In this document: positions 50,563 through 57,163 of the stretch, piece after piece
How positions within the stretch are numbered: position 1 is the stretch's first letter
Layout: the number at the start of each line of letters is the position of its first letter
Assembly: GCF_000161795.2 (NCBI RefSeq)
Contig: NZ_CP006882.1
Span: 434,001-498,000, forward strand
Direction of reading: 5' to 3'
DNA from: Synechococcus sp. WH 8109
GTDB taxonomy: Bacteria > Cyanobacteriota > Cyanobacteriia > PCC-6307 > Cyanobiaceae
DNA: 64,000 nucleotides
Position numbers and translations under genes: made by a program
The notes under the pieces: model-generated
Told to the model about the DNA's origin: nothing
Database searches by the model: none
The model's input: the letters and a program-made list of their open reading frames with translations, nothing else

Positions 50563-50603
50563 GTGCCTGGGCTGCCAGTGTGGACCCGTATTCCACAAGG
50601 TCT

Positions 50604-50897
50604 ATGTCGGTGAACCGAGAACAGGCCAGGGACGCACTGGCGACACTTCTCGAGGTTTTCGCGGGGCCGAACTACTCGGGCGCATTGCGTGATGGTGATC
50701 TCACCACCCGCTTGGAGCGATGCACGAGCTGGGTGAAGGCTGAAGCCTCTGAGGCGGCATCTCTGATCGAATCATGCGTCCCCCATGGCAAGCCGATGCT
50801 TGCTCAAGCTCAGCAACGCCTGGCTGTTCTGGAATCGTTGAAGACGTTGCAGGCTGTTGCCGTCAACCATTTCGGCCCCCTCGACGATCCCAGCTAA
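50604..50897 (+). CDS. small unknown helical protein, 97 aa
   Basis: Product starts MSVNREQARDALATLLEVFAG and is soluble and mostly helical by composition, with two cysteines. The ATG at 50604 was chosen because the upstream open frame (to 50352) runs through the hairpins and terminator. Conserved-looking but not recognised. Confidence 0.65.
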   Translation: MSVNREQARDALATLLEVFAGPNYSGALRDGDLTTRLERCTSWVKAEASEAASLIESCVPHGKPMLAQAQQRLAVLESLKTLQAVAVNHFGPLDDPS

Positions 50898-50903
50898 GGC
50901 GCG

Positions 50904-51200
50904 TCAGTCGCGACGCAGCCAAGGCGAAGCATTGCTGAACCAGTCGCCGAGATCATCTTCTGGATGCTCCGGGTCGTCTGGATAACGTCGCCCTAAGTCG
51001 AGATCGGCCATCAAGCCGTCGAGGCCTTGTTGTGTGCCTTCCCGTTGAAAACGTTGCGCTCTGCTCACCCACGTGCTCACGCTGCGATCGCGTTCGGCAA
51101 ATTTTTGAAGGTAGACGCGTTCCTGGAGTGACACGAACTCACCCTGAGCCAGGCGGCTGCAGATGTTTTGCAGTTTCAAGCGTGTCGATGTGGTCAGCAT
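50904..51200 (-). CDS. small unknown protein, 98 aa
   Basis: Soluble protein beginning MLTTSTRLKLQNICSRLAQGE with a basic helical first half and an acidic Pro/Asp-rich second half (RRYPDDPEHPEDDLGDW) ending in SPWLRRD. No signal peptide. Convergent with the 50604 gene, six bases apart. No family recognised. Confidence 0.7.
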   Translation of the reverse strand: MLTTSTRLKLQNICSRLAQGEFVSLQERVYLQKFAERDRSVSTWVSRAQRFQREGTQQGLDGLMADLDLGRRYPDDPEHPEDDLGDWFSNASPWLRRD

Positions 51201-51307
51201 GATCGGTTCACCTTTTTCAGGTGATAGGGAGTTCCGACCTTGCCTTCAGTGGCCCAAGGCACCATTTGTTGCACGGGTGCATGGCCTGGTTTTCATATCC
51301 TGACGTG

Positions 51308-51796
51308 ATGGATCATGAGGAAACCCAGAGCCTGACGCCGATTGCATCGGACTCGCTCTGGTTGGAGCGCTGTGGCACCCTGTTGCGTCCGCAGAACGAT
51401 CCTGCATTGTTCGGTTCAGCGGACGCAGATCTGTACTTCGCTGTAGATGGTCAACCGCGCTTTTACGTGATGCGGATCCGCCGCCGGCCTCCTGTGCTCA
51501 AGTCGATGACGCGGCACCGTCGCGTGAGTCAGTGTCTGGGATCTGCCGATGCACAGCCCTGGTGGATGGCCATGGCCCCTTCCACGGATTCCGGCTGTCC
51601 GCCCCCCGCATCCTCGATCGTTCTGGTCAAGTTTAAGGCCGGTGAAGCCTTCAAGCTGCATCCGGGAACGTGGCATGCAGGCCCTTTTGTTCAGGAGCAA
51701 TCAGCGCTTTTTTTCAACCTTGAATTGAGAACCACCAACGAAGACGACCACAACTCGCTCACATTGGCACAGCTTTTGCGGTTGAACTTGATTTAA
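51308..51796 (+). CDS. ureidoglycolate lyase/hydrolase-like protein
   Basis: 162-residue cupin-like protein. The segment FKLHPGTWHAGPFVQEQSAL, preceded by SIVLVKFKAGE, matches the metal-binding region (G-x-WH) of the ureidoglycolate hydrolase family, which releases ureide nitrogen in allantoin breakdown. In cyanobacteria, proteins of this family often have unclear substrates. The ATG at 51308 (MDHEETQSLTPIA) is preferred; the frame is open to 51221. Confidence 0.72.
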   Translation: MDHEETQSLTPIASDSLWLERCGTLLRPQNDPALFGSADADLYFAVDGQPRFYVMRIRRRPPVLKSMTRHRRVSQCLGSADAQPWWMAMAPSTDSGCPPPASSIVLVKFKAGEAFKLHPGTWHAGPFVQEQSALFFNLELRTTNEDDHNSLTLAQLLRLNLI

Positions 51797-51856
51797 TTTC
51801 CTCTGGCTGTAACGGGATGAACAGCGCAACCGGGCTTGGGTGCTCTATATTTTTTT

Positions 51857-51872
51857 TGTAGCAACTGCTACA
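51857..51872. promoter_or_regulatory. candidate NtcA box
   Basis: TGTAGCA-AC-TGCTACA is a perfect inverted repeat and fits the NtcA consensus GTA-N8-TAC (51858-51871). A second hairpin, CTTCGC/GCGAAG, lies at 51881-51898. The site is 80 bases upstream of the small gene at 51952 and 61 bases after the preceding gene. A canonical -10 box about 22 bases further is not obvious, which lowers confidence. Confidence 0.45.
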
Positions 51873-51951
51873 AACGTTCACTTCGCTACATGGCGAAGCG
51901 CAGTTCGACTCAGGGCATGGAACGGGGCCTGAGCTTTCTACGAGGAACACC

Positions 51952-52158
51952 ATGAATGCTCTTCAGCTTCTGAAGGAGCGTGAGCTGCGCGTGCAGCTCC
52001 GCAACAGCTCCAAAAAGGTCCTGGCTCGCGGATCTGAATCCGGCGACTACACCTCTGCACATCTCTCTCCCGTCAAGCTGGCGAAAGAGAAGGTTGCTCC
52101 CACTCAGTTGAAATACCGAGGAGTGACCTACGAGGCAATGCGTGCCAATTGGCTCTGA
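51952..52158 (+). CDS. DUF4278-like small protein, 68 aa
   Basis: Basic 68-residue protein ending in LKYRGVTYEAMRANWL. The Y-R-G-V-x-Y motif is the mark of the cyanobacterial DUF4278 family. Its length suits a single unit, and the function is unknown. It is followed by a strong terminator, so it is a monocistronic gene, and lies downstream of a candidate NtcA site. Confidence 0.75.
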   Translation: MNALQLLKERELRVQLRNSSKKVLARGSESGDYTSAHLSPVKLAKEKVAPTQLKYRGVTYEAMRANWL

Positions 52159-52181
52159 CCCCTGTTTCATTCAAGGGATGA

Positions 52182-52205
52182 AGCCCCACTTCGGTGGGGC
52201 TTTTT
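52182..52205 (+). terminator. terminator of the DUF4278-like gene
   Basis: AGCCCCAC-TTCG-GTGGGGCT followed by TTTTT, a perfect 8-bp stem with a UUCG-type loop, 24 bases after the stop. Confidence 0.92.
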
Positions 52206-52269
52206 GTTTGGATGGACTGATCGTGTCTGCAAGTCGACAGTGGCCTTTGATGTTGCGACCACCGGATCA

Positions 52270-52524
52270 ATGTCGTATCTGGATGTAAGGGATCAACTGC
52301 CATCGATTGACCCTGACAATCTTTCGCCGCAGGACGTTCTGACCATTCTTTTGCATCTGTTCCAGCAGCAGCCCGGATTCGTCGACCGTGGCCATGAGGT
52401 CAACAATAAAGAGACAGCTTGGGTAAATGGCTTTCTCTTTCGTCTTCAAAATGACGCCACAGCTGAGCGTCTTTCGATTGAGGAAGTTGGTTCAAGTGTC
52501 GACAAAATCTCGGCTTTGCGCTGA
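52270..52524 (+). CDS. small unknown protein, 84 aa
   Basis: Product begins MSYLDVRDQLPSIDPDNLSP and is acidic and soluble, with a hydrophobic helix-forming stretch DVLTILLHLFQQQPGF. The ATG at 52270 follows the terminator of the previous gene; upstream frame to 52204 is unlikely. No family recognised. Confidence 0.6.
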   Translation: MSYLDVRDQLPSIDPDNLSPQDVLTILLHLFQQQPGFVDRGHEVNNKETAWVNGFLFRLQNDATAERLSIEEVGSSVDKISALR

Positions 52525-52619
52525 TTACAACAGCTGATCAAGCGATCCCAACGAGTTTCTGTTGATCCCGCACAGAGAGCGCGTGCCCCTCGAGCATTTG
52601 TTCATTACGAGTCCGGCGC

Positions 52620-52811
52620 ATGTTTGCGGTACAAGAGCTAACAGTTGACGGCTGGTCCAATCGCGCCGAACACGCTTCCAAAGACAATGCCTTCTGGCAT
52701 GCCCGTGCCCGTAGTGATGCTGATGGGCACACGTATCGCCTGATCAGCGAGGAAAAGCACGTTGTCTGCCTGCTCACCAGTCGTGGGTCTGAGTGCTGGG
52801 AGCTCGACTAA
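52620..52811 (+). CDS. small unknown protein, 63 aa
   Basis: Compact product starting MFAVQELTVDGWSNRAEHAS, with alternating hydrophobic pattern YRLISEEKHVVCLLTSRG typical of a small beta-rich fold. No signal peptide. The ATG at 52620 is isolated between other small genes. Family not recognised. Confidence 0.62.
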   Translation: MFAVQELTVDGWSNRAEHASKDNAFWHARARSDADGHTYRLISEEKHVVCLLTSRGSECWELD

Positions 52812-52850
52812 TCTGCTGCTCTGGCTGCCCTGTTCAGGCATGATCGGTGG

Positions 52851-53168
52851 ATGACCGACGATATGCAGCAAACCCATCCGCTTTACGCCATCGATCGCGA
52901 CCAGATCGATGCTGTGTTGGGTCACGAGGGCGAACCAGGCCCGCAGCAGTTGACAACGATTGCCGCGTTATTTTCGCGATATGCGGATTTTCCTGGCGCT
53001 GAAGATATTCGTGATGATCTGCAGAAATGTCTCACGCTATGGGGACTTTCGCGCGACGAGTTGAACCTTAAGACGCGTGAAATCTGGGAGAGTGGTTGGC
53101 GGCCTGGGCAGGATCCTGTGGCTGAAGGTGTTGGTTCTGGGGCCGATGTGGAGGATGCAGACGCTTGA
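52851..53168 (+). CDS. DUF3288-family protein, 105 aa
   Basis: The segment MQQTHPLYAIDRDQIDAVLG followed by LTTIAALFSRYADFPGAEDI and a helical C-terminus (LQKCLTLWGLSRDELNLKTREI) matches cyanobacterial DUF3288 proteins, whose N-terminus reads QTHPLYxxDR. Function unknown. A 15-residue acidic tail extends the usual length. Confidence 0.8.
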   Translation: MTDDMQQTHPLYAIDRDQIDAVLGHEGEPGPQQLTTIAALFSRYADFPGAEDIRDDLQKCLTLWGLSRDELNLKTREIWESGWRPGQDPVAEGVGSGADVEDADA

Positions 53169-53738
53169 TGCTTGTCTGTATGGCTCTTCCCTTAACTGTT
53201 TAAACGTGAGCCCGAGATGAGATCGGGTTGCACCTGTTTCATGGGTGATCAGCCAAAGAGGAAGGCCGCCCTTCCCGGTGGAAAGACGGCCTAACTCGCT
53301 CGTTTGTGCATCGTTCAACCCATCACTTCAGCTAGGGAAAGAAAGGGTCGAAGCGTCTGGCTCGAGGCGCCCTGGGGCCATGGGCTCGAGGTGTTGGGTC
53401 GTTTTCTCCGAGGGCACCTGAGACGGTGCAAGTGGAGCGTCGATTGGCGTGGCGGACCATTGCGTGCCCACCAAAGGACCAACCCAGGTCATTGTTGAGA
53501 CTGTTGGAGCAGGGGCCAGAAAGTCAGTCTGCTTCTTCGGTCTGCTGGGGTGGAGTGTCGTCCGTCATGGGCTCCTCCGATCTCGATGCCCATAGTTTTG
53601 TGCCTGCAGAGCACAAAGTCATCAGCATTAAGGCGCATTGTCTTGAGGGCCTGAACGATCGATTGTTGAGGTGGCGTGCCTGTCCGTTGCCTGAAGCCTG
53701 GTCTTGATCTCGCGTGGACCCGGGAGCATGCGATCTGA
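53169..53738. other. gene-poor interval of 570 bases
   Basis: No convincing gene. Hairpins CCCGA/TCGGG (53212-53228) and GGCCGCCC...GACGGCC (about 53265-53292) occur. The second, read on the minus strand, is followed by a pyrimidine stretch and may be a weak terminator. A 14-residue minus-strand ORF with a GGAGGAG ribosome site is at 53524-53568. Longer overlapping ORFs here have compositions unlike the neighbouring genes. Confidence 0.4.
53524..53568 (-). CDS. possible micropeptide, 14 aa
   Basis: ATG preceded by GGAGGAG with a four-base spacer, encoding MTDDTPPQQTEEAD and stop. The Shine-Dalgarno sequence is among the best in the window, but so short a frame can arise by chance. Confidence 0.22.
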   Translation of the reverse strand: MTDDTPPQQTEEAD

Positions 53739-53942
53739 TCAGATCTCGGTCTGGTTGTCGACGCCCCTTGATGTCCGTTCTTCCTCTGTGAGGTATTCCT
53801 CAATGAGGGGGGAGTGTTCACCCCGCTGAACGGCGCTGATCTCCCGTTGGATGTTCTGAATGAACAGCTCGTTCCCGTTCCGCTTGGCCACCGCAAGCAC
53901 ACGCTCGAGGCGTTCAAGTTCCGCCTGCTGTTCGTTATTCAT
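53739..53942 (-). CDS. small unknown helical protein, 67 aa
   Basis: Product starts MNNEQQAELERLERVLAVAK and continues RNGNELFIQNIQREISAVQR, a highly charged helical hairpin followed by an acidic tail. No signal or membrane segment. Likely real from its regular amphipathic pattern. Function unknown. Confidence 0.65.
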   Translation of the reverse strand: MNNEQQAELERLERVLAVAKRNGNELFIQNIQREISAVQRGEHSPLIEEYLTEEERTSRGVDNQTEI

Positions 53943-54062
53943 GCCATGGAACGTCAGTTATTACCCACGCTGGCAGGGTTGGATCAATAACGCCGAACAA
54001 GCTGGCCTGATGTGTTGCTGAACCCGATGGGGTTGTGCTCTGAGGCTGAGGTCAAAATCCGC

Positions 54063-54245
54063 TTAAGCAGCATCTGATTCCGCCTCCTCATACAGAGCCT
54101 TGAGCTGATCGAGCTCAACCATCAGGTATTGAATTTCAAGCCAGTCCGTCGAAAGGTCAATGGTGGTTTCCAGGCGGTCAATCTGACGCTTGAGAAGCTC
54201 CGTCATTCCGCCATCTGGCTGCTTGGCTCCCATGTAACCGCGCAT
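54063..54245 (-). CDS. small unknown coiled-coil protein, 60 aa
   Basis: The core MTELLKRQIDRLETTIDLST and DWLEIQYLMVELDQLKALYE forms two amphipathic helices. The start is uncertain: ATG codons at 54245, 54233 and 54206 are in frame and none has a good ribosome site. Similar in style to the 53739 protein (charged helical pair), but not clearly homologous. Confidence 0.6.
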   Translation of the reverse strand: MRGYMGAKQPDGGMTELLKRQIDRLETTIDLSTDWLEIQYLMVELDQLKALYEEAESDAA

Positions 54246-54373
54246 GACGCTGGATGCAAGACGACTGCTGATGACGATTGAGGGAAGGGCTTGTAGCGTT
54301 CCATCCCTCCGTGTTCGCTCTCACAGACAAGCTGTATGGCCCGTGGGAATGTTGGTTAGCTTCAACACCTTTC

Positions 54374-54646
54374 ATGACCTTTTTGATGCACTGGTCTTTC
54401 AAGACCGGCTACCACGAAATAGCTGCCAAGAAGTTCCTGGCAACGGGTGCGCCTTTCCCCGAGTGCATGTCTTGGAAGCGTTGGCATGCACCTGGCTCTG
54501 TTGAAGGCTGGATCCTCGTGGAGGCAGACAACGCCGATGCCTGTTACGAGCATGCCGCGGAGTGGGCCGAGTGCCTTGACTGGGAGGTCACCCCAGTTCT
54601 TTCAGATGAGCAAGCTGGCCCCCTCATCGCGAAGGCCTACAGCTGA
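54374..54646 (+). CDS. DUF3303-family protein, 90 aa
   Basis: The sequence MTFLMHWSFKTGYHEIAAKK, then FLATGAPFPE, KRWHAPGSVEGWILVEADNA and a final VTPVLSDEQAGPLIAKA matches the DUF3303 pattern, a small ferredoxin-like alpha/beta fold of unknown role. The ATG at 54374 gives the family start; the frame is open to 54278. Confidence 0.85.
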   Translation: MTFLMHWSFKTGYHEIAAKKFLATGAPFPECMSWKRWHAPGSVEGWILVEADNADACYEHAAEWAECLDWEVTPVLSDEQAGPLIAKAYS

Positions 54647-54705
54647 TCGCCTGATGGGAGCGATGCCCCTCGACACTCCGGGGGGCTCAATAACCCGTTT
54701 AGATC

Positions 54706-55047
54706 GTGCCAAACATTTCCGATCCCTGGGGGAGTTCACTACCACCCAGAAAACGAAAGGGTTTCGGCAGTGACCCTTGGCGACCTTTCAGTGACACTGA
54801 TGTGAGCAAGGCTGGCTACGTCTACGTCATCCAAGCCGTGTACACCGGCATGTGCAAAATTGGCCGGACAAAAGATTTTGATCGCAGGCTGAAGGAACTG
54901 GGAGTTGGTGTGTCAGCCAACCTGATCAAGGCGCAGTTCTTCAATGACTGTCACGCCGTTGAGAAGCGGATGCATAAGGAATATGCGGACAGTCGCCTTC
55001 TAGGGACGGAATACTTCAGGCTGAGCTGCCCTCCCTGGCTGGGCTAG
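54706..55047 (+). CDS. T5orf172/MUG113-type GIY-YIG protein
   Basis: 113-residue protein. From residue 36 the sequence GYVYVIQAVYTGMCKIGRTKDFDRRLKELG carries the Y-V-Y-x-I and K-I-G-x-(T/S) elements of the T5orf172 branch of the GIY-YIG nuclease superfamily. It ends with AVEKRMHKEYADSRLLGTEYFRL, supplying the conserved Glu/Lys/His and aromatic residues. Such domains are common in phages and mobile elements. Start GTG at 54706; about 35 residues precede the domain. No partner gene is evident. Confidence 0.8.
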   Translation: MPNISDPWGSSLPPRKRKGFGSDPWRPFSDTDVSKAGYVYVIQAVYTGMCKIGRTKDFDRRLKELGVGVSANLIKAQFFNDCHAVEKRMHKEYADSRLLGTEYFRLSCPPWLG

Positions 55048-55133
55048 CGCCGGTAGTAGTGGCTCCCGTGAACAGGCGAGCGCATGTTGTGCTTCCCGAT
55101 GCCGACTATCGCGCTCAATTCTCTGAGGGCGGT
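55044..55133 (-). pseudogene. orphan copy of a C-terminal tail
   Basis: Directly after the TAA of the small gene at 55134, and in the same frame, the codons give TALRELSAIVGIGKHNMRSP, then VHGSHYYRR and a TAG. This closely resembles the end of the frameshifted gene at 55373-55728 (ARELRAMLGIGVHNRRAPHHQYRR). The matching ends, including the DNA GCGCCGGTA on the + strand, show a duplication. There is no start codon of its own. It could be a remnant, or a readthrough extension of the upstream gene. Confidence 0.55.
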
Positions 55134-55310
55134 TTAGTTCAGGACACGATCCAGAAAGCGAGTAATCGCTTTAAAGGACCAGCCATTACCAGTGGCCTTG
55201 AGCTTGGGAACGCAATCTGCGTGAACAGCTGAGCCAGCCGCGTGTTTCGCTGCAACCTCAGAGAGTTCGATCGTCTTGCCGCACACTGTGCAGGGGAGCT
55301 TCTTGACCAA
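55134..55310 (-). CDS. small CxxC...HxxC protein, 58 aa
   Basis: A 59-codon frame starting TTG at 55310. The product has LPCTVCGKTIELSEVAAKHA, then AGSAVHADCVPKLKATGNGW and SFKAITRFLDRVLN. C-x2-C with H-x2-C is a plausible zinc site, as in treble-clef or phage zinc fingers. A TGA six bases upstream of the TTG bounds the frame. The TAA is followed in frame by a duplicated tail. Confidence 0.5.
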   Translation of the reverse strand: MVKKLPCTVCGKTIELSEVAAKHAAGSAVHADCVPKLKATGNGWSFKAITRFLDRVLN

Positions 55311-55372
55311 GCGGTGATGCCTTCAACCCTGTTGTCAGTCGTAGCTCTACAACCTACGAAAAGGCCACTCCC

Positions 55373-55728
55373 TTAGCGCCGGTATTGGTGGTGCGGTGCA
55401 CGCCGGTTGTGCACCCCGATGCCCAACATCGCTCTCAGCTCACGAGCAGTGGCAACAGCGGCACCAATGTTGTTCGATTTCACCCCGCAGGCCATGCACT
55501 CCTGCAGGTTGTGGATCAAAACCATGGCCATTTGAGGGTTCTCTACGTTCGTTGCCTCAAGGTCCTTGTGGACCAGATCCATTGCCTTGCTTGCGATCCG
55601 CCGGGCTGTACGTCTACTGACCCCCTCGGATCGGCCAGTCTGGCCACAACGTGGCTGACGGAGTGCCCCTGCAGGATCCATCCAGCTGCCTTGCGGACGC
55701 GGATCTTGTTTTCGGTCCGGGTGGTCAT
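55373..55728 (-). pseudogene. frameshifted helix-turn-helix gene, terminase-small-subunit-like
   Basis: The ATG at 55728 has AGAGGTAG upstream and reads MTTRTENKIRVRKAAGWILQ, then GHSVSHVVARLAD, then leaves frame. The -1 frame continues GVSRRTARRIASKAMDLVHK and on to GIGVHNRRAPHHQYRR at the stop (55373). Joined, this gives a 118-residue protein with a helix-turn-helix (VSHVVARLAD / VSRRTARRIA) and helical C-terminus, like phage terminase small subunits or related DNA-binding proteins. The break falls by GATCC and a run of five G (55620-55630). A single missing base, decay or programmed frameshifting are all possible. Confidence 0.6.
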
Positions 55729-55776
55729 GGCTACCTCTGGGTGGCGACGACTGACTGGTGATGGATTGGGCTGTCT

Positions 55777-56048
55777 GTGATTTCTTTCGCCTTTCTTTGG
55801 ATACCGTGCGCCGTCTTTTGCGGAGCCATTGCTCACGACAAAGGACATAGCGGTGTGGCTTGGTTCTTTGGTGGCTTGTTTTTGGCCCCCTTGGCGTGGT
55901 GGCTGTAGCCGCTCTCAGTGACCGCAAACTGCGGCGCTACATCCGGCTGATGGCTGAAAAACAAGGTGTTCCGCAGGACGCCTTCGGAAAGGCAGAGCAA
56001 GCATCCGAGACTTCGGAGCCAACAGACCTCTACCCCAAGCTCAAGTGA
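55777..56048 (+). pseudogene. frameshifted small membrane protein gene
   Basis: From GTG 55777 the frame reads VISFAFLWIPCAVFCGAIAH, then DKGHSGVAWFFGGLFLAP and soon a TAG. The next frame, from the same place, continues GPLGVVAVAALSDRKLRRYI to a stop at 56046-56048. Together this is the familiar small membrane protein with a 'GW/FF-GGLFLGPLG' turn between two membrane helices and a basic cytoplasmic tail. One G seems to be missing in TTTTTGGCCCCC (55881-55890). About 90 residues if restored. Confidence 0.6.
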
Positions 56049-56050
56049 CA

Positions 56051-56251
56051 TCACAGCAACCCCGCTGAGATGAAGTGCTCCTCGACCAGGGATAGGTCTG
56101 CGTCGTCAAGGTCCTCAGCCATATCGGCGATGACACCGGCAACGATGGCTCTGTTGATGCGAAACCATTCCTCCCGGCTGCAGCTCCGAGGCCAGTCCTG
56201 AATACCTTCGAGGAGAGGGGGCTGGCGGACGTGATCGAGAATGAGGGCCAT
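56051..56251 (-). CDS. small unknown protein, 66 aa
   Basis: Soluble product MALILDHVRQPPLLEGIQDW... with a helical acidic C-terminal half (INRAIVAGVIADMAEDLDDA). The pattern of hydrophobic and charged residues is protein-like. No family recognised. It is convergent with the frameshifted membrane protein gene, two bases apart. Confidence 0.6.
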   Translation of the reverse strand: MALILDHVRQPPLLEGIQDWPRSCSREEWFRINRAIVAGVIADMAEDLDDADLSLVEEHFISAGLL

Positions 56252-56265
56252 TGTTCAGATGACAC

Positions 56266-56499
56266 GTGCGTAGTGCGTTGCTGGCGTTGTTGGTGCTGAT
56301 ATCAGTGCCAGTGCACGCCGCAGAACCCATTCGGCTGCAGGTGATTCCGTATCAAGTGAGAAGCCAAGAGATACCGGTCCTGCCGTTCTTGCTGCCGCCA
56401 CCTCCCTTGCTCTTAGAACCAGCCAAGCCGAAGAAACGCAGGCGAAATAGCGGAAGGGATCGAGTCTGGGTGGACGATTCTGATTGGCTGATGGATTAG
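56266..56499 (+). CDS. small secreted proline-rich protein, 77 aa
   Basis: Start GTG at 56266. Signal peptide MRSALLALLVLISVPVHAA, then a short mature chain with a Pro/Leu-rich segment (FLLPPPPLLLEPAKPKKRRR) and a tail with two Trp and several Asp (RVWVDDSDWLMD). Exported, function unknown. Confidence 0.6.
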   Translation: MRSALLALLVLISVPVHAAEPIRLQVIPYQVRSQEIPVLPFLLPPPPLLLEPAKPKKRRRNSGRDRVWVDDSDWLMD

Positions 56500-56502
56500 T
56501 CA

Positions 56503-57075
56503 TCACCCAGCACCCGCGGTGTCGAGTTCGTTTCTGAGCCAGAGGCGCTGCTGAATCAGACAATCGCGTTCATCAAGCAAGCCACCGGCTCTGTCTTCGA
56601 TCTCTTTTTGGAGCTTGGCGATCTTCGTGGCCAACGAATCGATGTAGGTCTCTGCTTGTTTCTGGTAGTAAGTCCGCCCGATGTTGCTGGGCAGCCATGT
56701 CCTGCGACAACACGCTTGGAGTGATGGTGGGCAACCGTCAGCCCGTGAAGCCTCGCCGCGGTCATTACGGCCTCGCACCTGCGCTGATTCAATGCTTAGA
56801 GGCTGATTATCTGGTGGGAAGTAATTCAGAGAGATCTCAGTCAGAGAGAGAGGTTTCTGAAGTTCCCGACGAAGTTCCCACGGGAAAACCATCGGGAAGT
56901 CAGCAGACCCGTTGCAGCACGGGGCATCAGCCGCAATTACTCCCCATGAGGCATCAACCCCGGGGTTCTGGGGAGGAAGACCCTCACTGGGCCCCCCGAC
57001 CGGCCTGACCAACTGCTCCATGTGCAGATGGTCGATGCCCGTAGATCCAATCCCAACACTGATCTCAATCGCCAT
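56503..57075 (-). CDS. doubtful ORF, coiled-coil C-terminus
   Basis: A 190-codon open frame. Only the last 55 residues (TYYQKQAETYIDSLATKIAK, LQKEIEDRAGG) look like real protein, forming a clear coiled coil. The first 130 residues have an odd composition with no start supported by a ribosome site. An overlapping + strand ORF at 56697-57008 competes. The likely reading is a real small coiled-coil gene, perhaps with a frameshift in its 5' part. Confidence 0.35.
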   Translation of the reverse strand: MAIEISVGIGSTGIDHLHMEQLVRPVGGPSEGLPPQNPGVDASWGVIAADAPCCNGSADFPMVFPWELRRELQKPLSLTEISLNYFPPDNQPLSIESAQVRGRNDRGEASRADGCPPSLQACCRRTWLPSNIGRTYYQKQAETYIDSLATKIAKLQKEIEDRAGGLLDERDCLIQQRLWLRNELDTAGAG

Positions 57076-57163
57076 GGCACCGGTTGTCGTGACCTATGCC
57101 GTGGCCCGAACCCCTTATATTGGGTAAACATATGCATAATGAAAACAAATCAAAAGCTCGAAA

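Noticed and set aside
50430-50599. Cluster of DnaA-box-like sequences (TTTTCCACA, TGTGGATAT, TTCCACAAG)
   Set aside because: Most fall in hairpin arms and match the consensus only partly; no dnaA or dnaN gene or AT-rich unwinding region is near, so an origin is not supported.
53304-53917. Overlapping ORFs in the 53.2-53.9 kb gap
   Set aside because: Arg/Ser/Pro-rich, mutually overlapping, no ribosome sites or recognisable segments.
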